A stretch of 32,743 bases of DNA, taken from the NCBI GenBank assembly GCA_017507125.1, contig JAFWBQ010000040.1:1-32743 (forward strand), read 5' to 3'. Below the pieces are notes generated by a model, which saw only the letters and a program-made list of their open reading frames with translations, had not been told where the DNA came from and made no database searches. Source of the DNA: Lentisphaeria bacterium. GTDB taxonomy: Bacteria; Verrucomicrobiota; Lentisphaeria; Victivallales; Victivallaceae. Each line of letters starts with the position of its first letter. Within the stretch, counting starts at the first letter, position 1. Shown piece after piece: positions 7,904 through 16,437 of the stretch. The position numbers and the translations under genes were made by a program.

Positions 7904-9502
7904 ATGTTCAGAAACTCTCTGAAAACCCGCCTTGCCCTGAGCTATGCGCTCTTGTTTTTTGTGTCATGCCTCATCATTATGACACTTTGTTCCTATCTGG
8001 TTTACCAGCTGCTCAACAATGCCTACGATGCCAATGCGGAACGTATCGCCCGCAGAAGTGCGGAACTGCACCTGTTGGGCAGACGTACAGGAAGTTTCAA
8101 TGAAATACTTAACGGAAGTGAATATCCGGAAGAAGAAAGAAAAATCCTTGAAGAAAAATTCCCCGGCACCACCATTCTTTTTACCGGGTATCGTTTCGGG
8201 GGTTCCGGTCCGGGGGATAAGACACGGTATTACACGGCTTTTGCACTTCAGGGAGGTGAATATTGTGAAATGCGTCTTCTTTCAAACGGCGGAGTCTACC
8301 GCAAAAAAATCTATCCGGAACACAATAAGAGCTCTTTGCGAAACTATTTTTCCAATCTGCTCCTGAACCGCGGTCAGGAAAACTTCGGTATAGCCGTTTT
8401 TGAAAAAAATGATGCTCTTTATCTGGAATCTCACAAAAATGCAGTGCCTTTTGAGATCCTGAAAAAACTGCAGCAGAAACCCGCGCCTCAAAACATAGAC
8501 AAATTCCGTTATGCCCTTTTTCATTTTGCTGACGGCAGAAAAGTCGTCATCGCCACAGGACTGAATCAACGTCTTGCCTATCTTGCCAACATCACCTCCA
8601 TCGGAGCGATCCTTTTGGTATGTATGACGGCAGCCGGTGCACTGATCGCCTGGTTTCTGACCCGCCGATTCATCAGAGGCGTCAAAGAGACGACCCTTGC
8701 CATGAACAGAATATCTTCAGGTGATTACAGTTTCCGCCTCAGGGAATCCACTGACCATGACCGGGAAATCCAGGAGCTGACCGCTACCTTCAACGCCATG
8801 AACGAACGGACCGAAAATCTTCTTAAAGAATTGAGAACCGTTTCTGACAATGTGGCGCACGATCTGAGAACACCTCTTACAAGGATCTCCGGCACCGTTG
8901 AACTGATGCTGACCCGCAAAGATCTGCCGGAAGATATATGGAACGACTGTGTTTCTGTGGCAGAAGAGATTTCCAGACTGAAAGAACTGGTAAACACGAT
9001 CATGGAGATTTCACGGACCAACGCTGCTCCCGGAACGCTGCAGCGTACTCACTTTGACCTGACTGCCGTTACTGCCGACTTCTGCGAATTCATGCAGGTG
9101 GCATTTGAAGAAAAAGGTCTTGAGTTCACATTACAGCTGCCTGAAGAAAAAATCTTTATCGACGCAGACAAAAACATGTTCCAGCGGCTGCTTTCCAACC
9201 TTCTCGGCAATGCCTTGAAATTTACAGACAGAGGTTTCGTTGCCGTAGAAATATGCAGGGAGGGGGCTCTTGTCAGACTTTCAGTGGCTGATTCCGGATG
9301 CGGTATCCCCCACGAAGATCAATCTCAGGTTTTCAAGCGCTTCTTCAGAAGCGACACCAGCCGGCATCTTCAGGGCAACGGTCTGGGCCTCTCTTTGGTC
9401 AAAGCCATTGTCAAGGCACATAAATGGCAGATCGAACTTGCCTCGACTCCGGGCGAAGGATCATTGTTTACAGTAAGCATTCCCACAGCGCAGGAGCAGT
9501 GA
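7904..9502 (+). CDS. membrane sensor histidine kinase
   Basis: This 532-residue partner of the preceding regulator has a membrane helix at about 12-37 and an extracytoplasmic sensor of roughly 190 residues. A second membrane helix follows at about 230-253, then a HAMP linker (RRFIRGVKETTLAMNRISSGDYSFRL). The phospho-acceptor is H319 in NVAHDLRTPL. The C-terminal ATPase domain has an N-box (NLLGNALKF), G1 DSGCGIP and G2 GNGLGLSLVKAI. The overall layout resembles copper/heavy-metal sensor kinases (CusS type), but the periplasmic domain gives no clear ligand. The gene ends 5 bases before the convergent plsY stop, with no room for a terminator. Candidate targets nearby are the divergent glycosyltransferase or the operon itself. 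Confidence 0.9.
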   Translation: MFRNSLKTRLALSYALLFFVSCLIIMTLCSYLVYQLLNNAYDANAERIARRSAELHLLGRRTGSFNEILNGSEYPEEERKILEEKFPGTTILFTGYRFGGSGPGDKTRYYTAFALQGGEYCEMRLLSNGGVYRKKIYPEHNKSSLRNYFSNLLLNRGQENFGIAVFEKNDALYLESHKNAVPFEILKKLQQKPAPQNIDKFRYALFHFADGRKVVIATGLNQRLAYLANITSIGAILLVCMTAAGALIAWFLTRRFIRGVKETTLAMNRISSGDYSFRLRESTDHDREIQELTATFNAMNERTENLLKELRTVSDNVAHDLRTPLTRISGTVELMLTRKDLPEDIWNDCVSVAEEISRLKELVNTIMEISRTNAAPGTLQRTHFDLTAVTADFCEFMQVAFEEKGLEFTLQLPEEKIFIDADKNMFQRLLSNLLGNALKFTDRGFVAVEICREGALVRLSVADSGCGIPHEDQSQVFKRFFRSDTSRHLQGNGLGLSLVKAIVKAHKWQIELASTPGEGSLFTVSIPTAQEQ

Positions 9503-9507
9503 AAAGG

Positions 9508-10137
9508 TTATTTTTTCTTTTCAAAACGGCTTTCTGTTCCATTGAGAAGACGCACGATGTTGGAGCGGTGCCGGAATACAGCCAGCGCCCCGATCACAGC
9601 AAAAGCGATAACTGCCGTCCATTGAACTCTGAGCAGGAAATGAGCTTTCAATGGATCAAACACGAGACGAAGCACCAATGCTCCGGCAGGAAGCGCGGCA
9701 GCCGCAACAATACTGGCAAGAGAAACATAGCGGGAAATACGGAACACGATATACCACAGCGCCAGTGCCGCCAACAGGGGCAGCGGCGCTATGGCAAAAG
9801 CACCTCCGGCAGCGGTGGCGATCCCCTTGCCGCCTTTAAATTTCAAATAAACAGGGAACATGTGTCCGGCAACCGCCACCGCAAAAGCAGCGATCTGCAC
9901 CCAGGCATAAGGGGCAAGAAATCTTGCTGCCAGCACAGGAAGCGCTCCTTTGAGAAAATCGCAGAAGAAACAGAATACGCCGGCCTGTTTGCCGATACAC
10001 CGCGTCACGTTGGTGGCGCCGGTATTACAGGATCCCTCCTGACGGATATCAATGCCGTGACACTTGCCGATAATAAATCCGGACGGAATGGCTCCGATAA
10101 AATATGCCAAAATGACAACAATAATTGACTCAACCAT
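9508..10137 (-). CDS. plsY: glycerol-3-phosphate acyltransferase PlsY
   Basis: This 209-residue integral membrane enzyme transfers an acyl group from acyl-phosphate to glycerol-3-phosphate, the first step of phospholipid synthesis. All three conserved cytoplasmic loops are present: IPSGFIIGK near residue 17, GSCNTGATNVTR around 36-47, and KGGKGIATAAG near 100. Four or more hydrophobic segments fill the rest. The length is typical. The ATG is preceded by AAGGGGGAA on the minus strand. It is convergent with the histidine kinase and divergent from the M24 peptidase. An A8T6 tract, likely bent DNA, lies in the divergent region. Confidence 0.93.
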   Translation of the reverse strand: MVESIIVVILAYFIGAIPSGFIIGKCHGIDIRQEGSCNTGATNVTRCIGKQAGVFCFFCDFLKGALPVLAARFLAPYAWVQIAAFAVAVAGHMFPVYLKFKGGKGIATAAGGAFAIAPLPLLAALALWYIVFRISRYVSLASIVAAAALPAGALVLRLVFDPLKAHFLLRVQWTAVIAFAVIGALAVFRHRSNIVRLLNGTESRFEKKK

Positions 10138-10147
10138 AAATTCCCCC

Positions 10148-10175
10148 TTGAAAAAAAATTTTTTGGCGCTATCTT
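10148..10175 (+). promoter_or_regulatory. promoter of the M24 peptidase operon
   Basis: TTGAAA at 10148-10153 and TATCTT at 10170-10175 have a 16-base spacer that contains the A8T6 tract (10151-10164). Transcription would start near 10182, leaving a short leader that still holds AAGGTG, consistent with the TTG start at 10199. Confidence 0.5.
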
Positions 10176-10198
10176 AATGTACAAGTCAAGGTGAAAAA

Positions 10199-11320
10199 TT
10201 GCAAATAAAGATTGTGGATTTTATGGATAAAAAAGCAATTTTACTTATTGGAGACGGCGTCAGTGCCACTGATTTACGTTATGCCAGCGGCTTTTCGGCA
10301 CCGGACAATTTCATTTTCATGCAGTCCGGTTCACGGAAAATCTGTGCCGTTTCAGCGTTGGAATACAACCGTGCCCTATCCTCCGCACTGCCGGGAGTGG
10401 AAGTGCTGCGGAGCAATGCAAACAGCGTGGAAACCATAAGAGGTATTGCCGCTGAATGGAACATCAGAACATTGGTCGTTCCAGAAACATTCCCGGTGGG
10501 ACTTGCAGAAAAGTTGAAAGCCGCCGGTTTTGCCCTTGAAATCGCCGCCTGCGCCCTCTTTCCGGAAAGGGAGTTCAAAAGCGCCCTTGAGGTGGAAAAG
10601 ATCACCCGCTCACTCCGCGCTGCTGAAGCCGGGTGCCGCCGCGCCATAGAGATTCTCAAAGCAAGCGACATTGCCCCTGACAGAATGCTTGTCTGGGAGG
10701 GAAAACCTCTTACTTCAGAAATCCTGAGGGCAGAAGTTGACTGTACCATGCTGAAACTCGGCATGATCGCTGTTGACACCATCTGCGCCGGGGGGCTTCA
10801 GGGCGCTCAGCCCCACAATACCGGCAGCGGCGTCATCCTTGCGGACTATCCGGTCGTTCTTGACATCTTTCCCCGTTCAGCTGCAACAGGCTACTGGGGA
10901 GATTTGACAAGAACCGTAGTCCGTGGAACTCCTTCGGAGTTCATGCGCCGCGCTTATGATGCTGTCCTTGAAGCAAGAGAGTTTGCCAAAGAGTGTATCA
11001 AAATCGGCGCCATTCCTTCAGAAATACACAAATGTGCAGAAAATGTCCTTGCCAGACACGGATTTTCCACAGGGTGCGATGAAAAAGGAGATTACGGATT
11101 TTTCCACGGACTCGGTCACGGCGTCGGCTTGGATATCCATGAATTACCCCGGCTCAATCCCCGGAACAGCACACCTCTGAAAGCGGGTATCGTTGTCACT
11201 GATGAACCGGGACTTTACTATCCCGATCAGGGCGGCATCAGACTTGAGGATATGATTTACCTCAATGAGGCGGGGGAAGCCATCACGTTAACAGAAATGG
11301 AAGATCAATTCGTGATCTGA
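10199..11320 (+). CDS. M24B metallopeptidase, Xaa-Pro aminopeptidase-like
   Basis: This 373-residue cytoplasmic pita-bread enzyme has a creatinase-like N-terminal domain at about 1-125 and a catalytic domain from about 130. The five dinuclear metal ligands are visible: D222 and D235 (LDIFPRS, GYWGDLTRT), H307 in HGLGHGVGLDIHE, E336 in TDEPGLY and E350 in IRLEDM. H206 of the PHNTGSG segment is the usual substrate-side histidine. It probably removes N-terminal residues preceding proline from peptides. The start is TTG at 10199, because AAGGTG lies 5 bases upstream and the short leader fits the promoter. An in-frame ATG at 10223 (8 codons later) is the alternative. Two small exported-protein genes follow after 33 bases and may be co-transcribed. 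Confidence 0.88.
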   Translation: MQIKIVDFMDKKAILLIGDGVSATDLRYASGFSAPDNFIFMQSGSRKICAVSALEYNRALSSALPGVEVLRSNANSVETIRGIAAEWNIRTLVVPETFPVGLAEKLKAAGFALEIAACALFPEREFKSALEVEKITRSLRAAEAGCRRAIEILKASDIAPDRMLVWEGKPLTSEILRAEVDCTMLKLGMIAVDTICAGGLQGAQPHNTGSGVILADYPVVLDIFPRSAATGYWGDLTRTVVRGTPSEFMRRAYDAVLEAREFAKECIKIGAIPSEIHKCAENVLARHGFSTGCDEKGDYGFFHGLGHGVGLDIHELPRLNPRNSTPLKAGIVVTDEPGLYYPDQGGIRLEDMIYLNEAGEAITLTEMEDQFVI

Positions 11321-11353
11321 ACATAAACGACAAATAGAAAAAGGAGTAGAAAA

Positions 11354-11890
11354 ATGAAAATGTTCCGTACACTTATTGCCCTTGCTGCCGCAGGGAGCAT
11401 CACCCTGTCTGCCGCAGATCTTGCCAATGTCGCAACTGCAAAGCGCTGGAATCCTGCGGAATGCACCGTTGTGCAAAACGGCAAAGCGATGACAGTCAAC
11501 ATGCCCATTGACCACAAAGGCGGTGAGAAAAAGTATCCTGTCGGCTGGCCCCGGCTCTATCTGGAAAAACTTACCCCCGCCGAAAAAGACTGGAGTAAAG
11601 CCAAGGCTCTTTCTTTCAAGATCAAGCTGGAGTTCACAGGAAAGACTGCAAAACAACCGATCAGTTTCCAGGTCAAAACTAAAGGTCCCAAGGATACCAA
11701 AAATACAACGGCGTTCTTCGCCATTCCGGGATTGGTCAACAACAAAGAAATCACCGCCGTCCTGGATCTTTCCAAGGTCAAACATCTTGACAATGTGGTC
11801 TGCCTGGGGATCAATATCTCTGAAGTACACTACAAGCACGGTGAAAATGTAAAATTTACCGTCAGTGATTTCAAACTTATCAATAAATAA
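11354..11890 (+). CDS. exported protein of unknown function, tandem paralog 1
   Basis: This 178-residue protein has an N-terminal signal peptide (MKMFRTLIALAAAGSITLSA, probable cleavage after SA or SAA). The mature part is a predicted beta-sandwich and contains VGWPRLYLEKL, EKDWSKAKALSF and IKLEFTGKT, then a tail with YKHGENVKFTVSDFKL. The pattern W..A..L.F.L...G and the terminal F.V.DF.L strand resemble carbohydrate-binding modules of the galactose-binding fold, but I do not recognise a named family. AAGGAG lies 7 bases before the ATG. The stop codon is followed at once by the leader of a close paralog. Confidence 0.7.
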   Translation: MKMFRTLIALAAAGSITLSAADLANVATAKRWNPAECTVVQNGKAMTVNMPIDHKGGEKKYPVGWPRLYLEKLTPAEKDWSKAKALSFKIKLEFTGKTAKQPISFQVKTKGPKDTKNTTAFFAIPGLVNNKEITAVLDLSKVKHLDNVVCLGINISEVHYKHGENVKFTVSDFKLINK

Positions 11891-11907
11891 TGCAAAAGGG
11901 AAAGCAA

Positions 11908-12438
11908 ATGAAATTTTTCTGCACACTTGCCGCCGCCGCGTTGATCTTCACCCTTTCAGCTGCGGATCTTTCAAAAAGCATTGAAGCCAAGCGCTGGACT
12001 CTGGCTGAGAGTACTGCCAAAACAGAGGGCAATGCCCTTGTTGTCAATATGCCCGTTGACCACAAAGCAGGACAGCCCCAGTATCTTGTCGGCTGGCCCC
12101 GACTCTATCTGCTGAAACTGCAGCCTCAGGAAAAAGATTGGAGCAAAGCAAAAGCCATCTCTTTTGATCTCAAGCTGGAGTTCACCGGAAAAACGAACCG
12201 TTATCCTCTGACGTTCCATGTTTTCTGGACCCCGAAAGGAGCCAAGAAATATCAGTCCGTCTCCATGCCCATTCCTGCTTTGAAAAACAATGCCGTCAAC
12301 AAGGTCGTTGTGCCTTTGACCAAAGTCAAAGATCTTGCTGCCGTTTCAGGATTCGGTTTCAATATCAGCGAATCCCAGTATAAGCACGGAGAAAATTTCA
12401 AGTTTTCCGTCAGCAATTTCAAACTGGTTGAAAAATAA
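11908..12438 (+). CDS. exported protein of unknown function, tandem paralog 2
   Basis: This 176-residue paralog of the preceding gene is similar over its whole length. It shares the signal peptide type (ending TLSAADL), an EAKRW segment, VNMPVDHK, VGWPRLYLLKL, EKDWSKAKAISF, KLEFTGKT and the YKHGENFKFSVSNFKL ending. By eye roughly half the positions are identical. I chose ATG 11908 because AAAGGGA lies about 7 bases upstream and it aligns with the start of paralog 1. An in-frame ATG at 11890 overlaps the previous stop codon and would add six charged residues before the signal peptide. It probably forms one transcript with paralog 1, ended by the terminator at 12461-12498. Binding of an extracellular glycan is a guess from the fold. 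Confidence 0.7.
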   Translation: MKFFCTLAAAALIFTLSAADLSKSIEAKRWTLAESTAKTEGNALVVNMPVDHKAGQPQYLVGWPRLYLLKLQPQEKDWSKAKAISFDLKLEFTGKTNRYPLTFHVFWTPKGAKKYQSVSMPIPALKNNAVNKVVVPLTKVKDLAAVSGFGFNISESQYKHGENFKFSVSNFKLVEK

Positions 12439-12460
12439 TCTTTTTCACCCGGACTTTTTC

Positions 12461-12498
12461 AAACACCGTTTCCCCTCAAAAGGAAATGGTGTTTTTTT
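12461..12498 (+). terminator. intrinsic terminator after the tandem exported proteins
   Basis: AAACACCGTTTCC (12461-12473) pairs with GGAAATGGTGTTT (12482-12494) with a single G-T wobble and an 8-base loop, and runs into a T-tract. Confidence 0.85.
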
Positions 12499-12520
12499 GT
12501 TTGTATGAGGAATTTATTTC

Positions 12521-12549
12521 TTGCAATAAAGGTAATGCGGGTGTAAAGT
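12521..12549 (+). promoter_or_regulatory. promoter of the GH5-like hydrolase and regulator operon
   Basis: TTGCAA at 12521-12526 and TAAAGT at 12544-12549 are 17 bases apart. The -10 box touches the first in-frame ATG (12550), which therefore cannot be the start. ATG 12583 with AGAGGA upstream is the right one. Confidence 0.5.
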
Positions 12550-12582
12550 ATGTTTCTGACAAAAACAAAGAGGATCTTTGAT

Positions 12583-14472
12583 ATGGATAAGAGTATTTTT
12601 TCTGACGGACAGCCTTTCTTTTCGGGCTGTAATTACTGGGCATCCAACGCGGGCACCTTTATGTGGCGCAACTGGTCTCCTGAAGCTGTGGAAAGGGATT
12701 TTAAACAGCTTTCAGCCCATGGGGTCACTGTCTTGCGCGTTTTCCCACTGTGGCCTGATTTCCAGATATTGAATGAGCACAGCGAATTTGCACAGAACTT
12801 TGAAGAGTTCCGCATGAAAGAAGAGCCGCTGCCCGATACAGAACTCGGGAAAGCGGCAGTTGATCCCGTTATGATCGACCGTTTTCACACTCTCTGTCAG
12901 CTTGCCGGGAAATATGACCTTAAATTGATCGTAGGTCTCATCACCGGATGGATGTCAGGCAGAATGTATATCCCCCCCGCCTTTGAACGCAGAAATCTGC
13001 TCACCGATCCGGAAGTCATCCGGTGGGAAGTCCGCTTCGTCCGCTGTTTTGTCAAGCAGCTTAAAAATGAACCCGCCATCGTGGCATGGGATTGGGGCAA
13101 TGAATGCAACTGTCTCGCCCCGCACAACGACGCGGAAATGTGGCTCTGGGGCAATACCATCACTGCCGCCATCAAGCTGGAGGATGACTCCCGCCCTGTG
13201 GTTTCCGGAATGCACGGCTCCGACCGCACGACTCAAACCGCCGTGGGCGAAGTTGCCGATATCCTCTGCACCCACCCCTACCCTGCCTTTACGCCCCACT
13301 GCCGGATCGATCCTCTTTACTCGTTCCGCAGTGCCTTTCATGCGGCGGCAGAAACCACATACTACTCTGATATGGGCAAGCAAAGGGCTTTTGTGGAAGA
13401 GATCGGCAGTTTCGGTCCCACTTATACCTCTGAAACTGTCTCAAGTGCCTATTTGCGGAACGCTTACTGGAACGCTTATGCTCACAGCTGTCATGGCGCA
13501 TTGTGGTGGTGCGCCAACGATCAGACAGAACTCCCCCAGACACCTTATGACTGGGTTGCCATGGAACGGGAACTGGGATTGCTCAGAGTTGACGGCTCCC
13601 CAAAACCTGCTCTTCTTGAAATGAAAAAGTTTTCGGAGACAGTTTCTTCCCATCCCCTGCCCCCCCATAAGACAGATGGCGTTCTCATTCTGAGCCGCGA
13701 TACCGACTGCTGGGGGATCGCCTACATGGGCTTCCTTCTTGCCAAACAGGCAGGATTTGACATTCACAGCGCCTGGTGTGAAGATCTGCTTCCTGAATCG
13801 GGATTTTATATTCTGCCCTCCATCAGCGGTTTCAAAGTGATGTCAAAGCACCGTTACAAGGAGCTGCTGAAAAAAATTGAAGCAGGAGCAACTTTGCTCG
13901 TCACTTCTGACAGCGCCGGCTTGCAGCCTCTGGAACCCACGGGAGTCATCATTGAAACCATCTTTGATGCCAGAACTCCGGCAGCGGTCATTTCAGAAAA
14001 GAATGGTCTTGAGCTCGCAATTCCCCGCACGACTCATCTTCAGCTTTCAGCCCGTCCCGGAACTGAAGTGCTGGCAACCGATGCGGAAGGGCGTCCGGCA
14101 TTCTGCTGCGCCGCTTACGGTAAGGGCAAGATCCTTTTCCTCAATGCGCCTCTGGAAAGTGCTCTCTTGACAACTCCGGATGCGTTCTCGGAAAATGCCC
14201 CCCATTACAGCAGAGTCTATGAGATCGCCGCAGAGATCGCAGGAGTCCGTCGTCTTGTGAAACGGTACAACCGCCAGCTCACACTGACAGAACACTTCTC
14301 TGACAGCAGCAGTGCCGCAGTGGTCGTTGTCAACAACAGCTGCACCCCCTGCAATGAAACGCTGGAAATTGCCGCGCCATGGCGTCTTTGTCAGTGTATC
14401 AACGGCAGCTTCAGTGACGGCAAGATTTCCATTGCAGAAAAAACGGGAGCGATCCTTTATCTTGAAAAATAA
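12583..14472 (+). CDS. cytoplasmic glycoside hydrolase, GH5/clan GH-A-like, with C-terminal amidotransferase-like domain
   Basis: This 629-residue protein has a TIM-barrel domain at about 1-345. It starts FSGCNYWAS..FMWRNW, has VLRVFPLWPDFQ on strand 2, acid/base E174 in AWDWGNEC and a nucleophile, most likely E273, in FVEEIGSFGP. These are the clan GH-A hallmarks seen in GH5 and related beta-mannanase or beta-glucosidase groups. From about residue 360 (DGVLILSR..., GATLLVTSDSAG) the fold resembles the glutamine-amidotransferase-like domain of GH42-type enzymes. A short beta domain (SSAAVVVVNNS...) closes the protein. No signal peptide is visible, so it probably works on imported oligosaccharides. 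The family number and substrate are uncertain. The regulator follows after 27 bases. Confidence 0.8.
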   Translation: MDKSIFSDGQPFFSGCNYWASNAGTFMWRNWSPEAVERDFKQLSAHGVTVLRVFPLWPDFQILNEHSEFAQNFEEFRMKEEPLPDTELGKAAVDPVMIDRFHTLCQLAGKYDLKLIVGLITGWMSGRMYIPPAFERRNLLTDPEVIRWEVRFVRCFVKQLKNEPAIVAWDWGNECNCLAPHNDAEMWLWGNTITAAIKLEDDSRPVVSGMHGSDRTTQTAVGEVADILCTHPYPAFTPHCRIDPLYSFRSAFHAAAETTYYSDMGKQRAFVEEIGSFGPTYTSETVSSAYLRNAYWNAYAHSCHGALWWCANDQTELPQTPYDWVAMERELGLLRVDGSPKPALLEMKKFSETVSSHPLPPHKTDGVLILSRDTDCWGIAYMGFLLAKQAGFDIHSAWCEDLLPESGFYILPSISGFKVMSKHRYKELLKKIEAGATLLVTSDSAGLQPLEPTGVIIETIFDARTPAAVISEKNGLELAIPRTTHLQLSARPGTEVLATDAEGRPAFCCAAYGKGKILFLNAPLESALLTTPDAFSENAPHYSRVYEIAAEIAGVRRLVKRYNRQLTLTEHFSDSSSAAVVVVNNSCTPCNETLEIAAPWRLCQCINGSFSDGKISIAEKTGAILYLEK

Positions 14473-14499
14473 AGCAACTCTCTGAAAGAGACTCTGACT

Positions 14500-15570
14500 A
14501 TGGGAAAGGCCTCCGGAAAAGCTGAGTTCCGCACCATTGCGGCACAATTGGAAATGGGGATACGGCGGAATTTTTATACCGATCGTCTCCCCAATATCCA
14601 GAGTTTGATGGCAAACTTTGATGTTTCCAAACAGACCATGACCCGGGCGTTGGGATTGCTTCAGAAAAGCGGAGTTCTCCAATTCAAAGGACGCTCCGGA
14701 ATGTTGATCGACCGGACAAAGCTGAAGGTGAAAAAAATCGCTCTTGTCGCCGCATGGACCGACGGCAGAAAAAATGATCTGCTCTCAGACATTACCCCCT
14801 TTCTCAATGATTTAGATACCATGGGATTTCAGGTGGAGCTCATCCGCGGCGACAATCAGCAGCATAATTTTTTCCCGGAACATGTCCTCACCGGCTTTGA
14901 CGGCGTGATCTTACGCAGCCGGGTCAGACATGAGTCCGCCCTGAAAAAACTCTCTGCGGCAAAGATCCCCTTTGTCAGCGCCGATTCCATTCCCTGGGAA
15001 CCGGAGATCGACAGCACGGAATATGACTCCCTTTCAGCCATCACACAGATCGCGTCTGATTTGAAAAACCGGGGATTCACACGGATAGCACTTCTCTACT
15101 CGTCCGGCATTCCGGGAGCCAATGACCGGATTTCCACATTCTGGCGGAAAATCAAAAAATCTCTTGCCCTGCCCCTTCTTTCCTGCGACAGAGTCCACTT
15201 CATGGCAGGATGGGAGTGGGAAAAGAATGCAATTCTGCTCTTTGAGCACATCCAAAAGATGAAAGAACGCCCGGAGATCCTCATTCATTACGGCGGCAAG
15301 TTTGATCAGCGTATCAAATCCTACTTGCAGAATACTCCGGAGTATCCATTCGGCATGAAGGTGCTTTATCAGGAAAGTTTGTGGGAACACTGTTCTATTG
15401 CTCCTGAAGATATCCTTATAAAATCACCCGTCCGCAGAGCTTTGCTTACAGAAGCCTTTTCCATATTGCTTGAGCGTTTCCTTGATCCTCTGGCGCCTCC
15501 TGTTCACCGGAAGATCACTTTTCCGGTGGAATATTTGCAATTCCCCTCATGCCCGGATAAAACATCCTAA
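14500..15570 (+). CDS. transcriptional regulator, GntR-type helix-turn-helix with LacI-type ligand domain
   Basis: In this 356-residue protein, residues 10-70 form a GntR winged helix (LPNIQSLMANFDVSKQTMTR followed by ALGLLQKSGVLQFKGRSGML). From about 75 it is a LacI/GalR-like periplasmic-binding-protein fold: KKIALVAAW, GFDGVILRS, IPFVSADS, GFTRIALLYSSG. This AraR-like architecture usually senses a sugar and represses sugar-use genes. It lies 27 bases after the glycoside hydrolase on the same strand, so it probably controls this cluster. The Shine-Dalgarno is weak (AGAG about 11 bases upstream), which fits translational coupling. A T-rich stretch without a clear hairpin follows the stop. Confidence 0.85.
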   Translation: MGKASGKAEFRTIAAQLEMGIRRNFYTDRLPNIQSLMANFDVSKQTMTRALGLLQKSGVLQFKGRSGMLIDRTKLKVKKIALVAAWTDGRKNDLLSDITPFLNDLDTMGFQVELIRGDNQQHNFFPEHVLTGFDGVILRSRVRHESALKKLSAAKIPFVSADSIPWEPEIDSTEYDSLSAITQIASDLKNRGFTRIALLYSSGIPGANDRISTFWRKIKKSLALPLLSCDRVHFMAGWEWEKNAILLFEHIQKMKERPEILIHYGGKFDQRIKSYLQNTPEYPFGMKVLYQESLWEHCSIAPEDILIKSPVRRALLTEAFSILLERFLDPLAPPVHRKITFPVEYLQFPSCPDKTS

Positions 15571-15675
15571 CCCGGCACGATTTTTTATTTTATTTTGATG
15601 TTTCAACTCTTGTAAAAAAGTGTTTTCTCTTATAAATTAAACACTGTAGATTTTCTTTTATAAAGGAGACACGAT

Positions 15676-16418
15676 ATGAAATCCATCAAAAAAAGTTTTT
15701 CTTCGGGAATAAAAGGCTTTACTCTTATAGAACTTCTCGTTGTCATCGCCATCATCGCCATCCTTGCCGCCATGCTGCTCCCTGCGCTGCAGCAGGCACG
15801 AAAGCGGGGAAAGTACGCTGTCTGTATCAACAATTTCACCAACATCAGCAAAGCATACCATCAATACAGCAACGACAATCTTGATCTGGTCATGCCCTAC
15901 TGGAACGGTGGAGGGTCCCTAACCAGTACCGGCTGGTGGGCGGGTACCCGTCCACGCTATGTGGGGTCAGGTCAGCTGATGGGTTTCATGGCGGCCTATC
16001 TGGGTTTGAACCTCAATGGTACACTCGGCGGACTGCGTTATCCTTTCAAGCCCGGCTACAAAGACAACAACATCTGCAAATACGCCTGTCCTGACATGAC
16101 TCTTGACAGAAATATCATGAATCTCAAAGGCACAGAAACAAGTGTGCACTTCCTCGGGCTCAACAACAGTCACAGCAAAAGATAAAAATGAACCAGATCA
16201 GAAGGCCTTCCAGACACCTGACGATCACAGAGGTCTATCACTCAAGTCAGATCGCCCACACCAAGATCGACAAAATGGCTTTTGTCCATCCCGGCAGAGT
16301 CGCAAATGTTCTCTACCTCGGGGGTAATGTGAATCCCATCACCCGCAGCAGAGTGCCCCTTGACGGCGATCAGTCCTTCTGGTATCCTTACGGTAAAGAT
16401 TGGATCGACACCTGGTGA
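15676..16418 (+). pseudogene. type II-like pseudopilin with H-X9-DG-type tail, interrupted by a -1 frameshift
   Basis: The first part (15676-16185) is a prepilin. It has leader [14 protein letters not shown], processing before F15, E19 at mature position 5, and a hydrophobic helix ending [16 protein letters not shown], followed by the globular region. It stops at 16183-16185 after NNSHSKR. The rest of the family-typical sequence continues one frame back to 16418. That part includes FVHPGRVANVLYLGGNV, matching the H-x9-DG tail of this family (here GG instead of DG), and a final WIDTW. Adding one base to the A4 run at 16177-16180 would join both parts into about 247 residues. This could be a real mutation, a homopolymer sequencing error, or reinitiation at ATG 16188 just after the stop. 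AGGAG supports the start. The DUF4838 gene follows after 19 bases. Confidence 0.75.
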
Positions 16419-16437
16419 TCACAGAAGGAATCTCTGA

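Noticed and set aside
9424..10128. 234-codon forward frame opposite plsY
   Set aside because: The sense of the region is fixed by the conserved PlsY motifs. The forward frame gives low-complexity, basic sequence without a family.
12550..12582. Earlier ATG for the glycoside hydrolase
   Set aside because: It touches the predicted -10 box and lacks a ribosome binding site, whereas ATG 12583 has AGAGGA at good spacing.
16170..16190. Programmed -1 ribosomal frameshift in the pseudopilin
   Set aside because: The bases before the stop (AGC AAA AGA TAA) do not form an X XXY YYZ slippery heptamer, and no stimulatory structure is evident, so a lost A is more likely.
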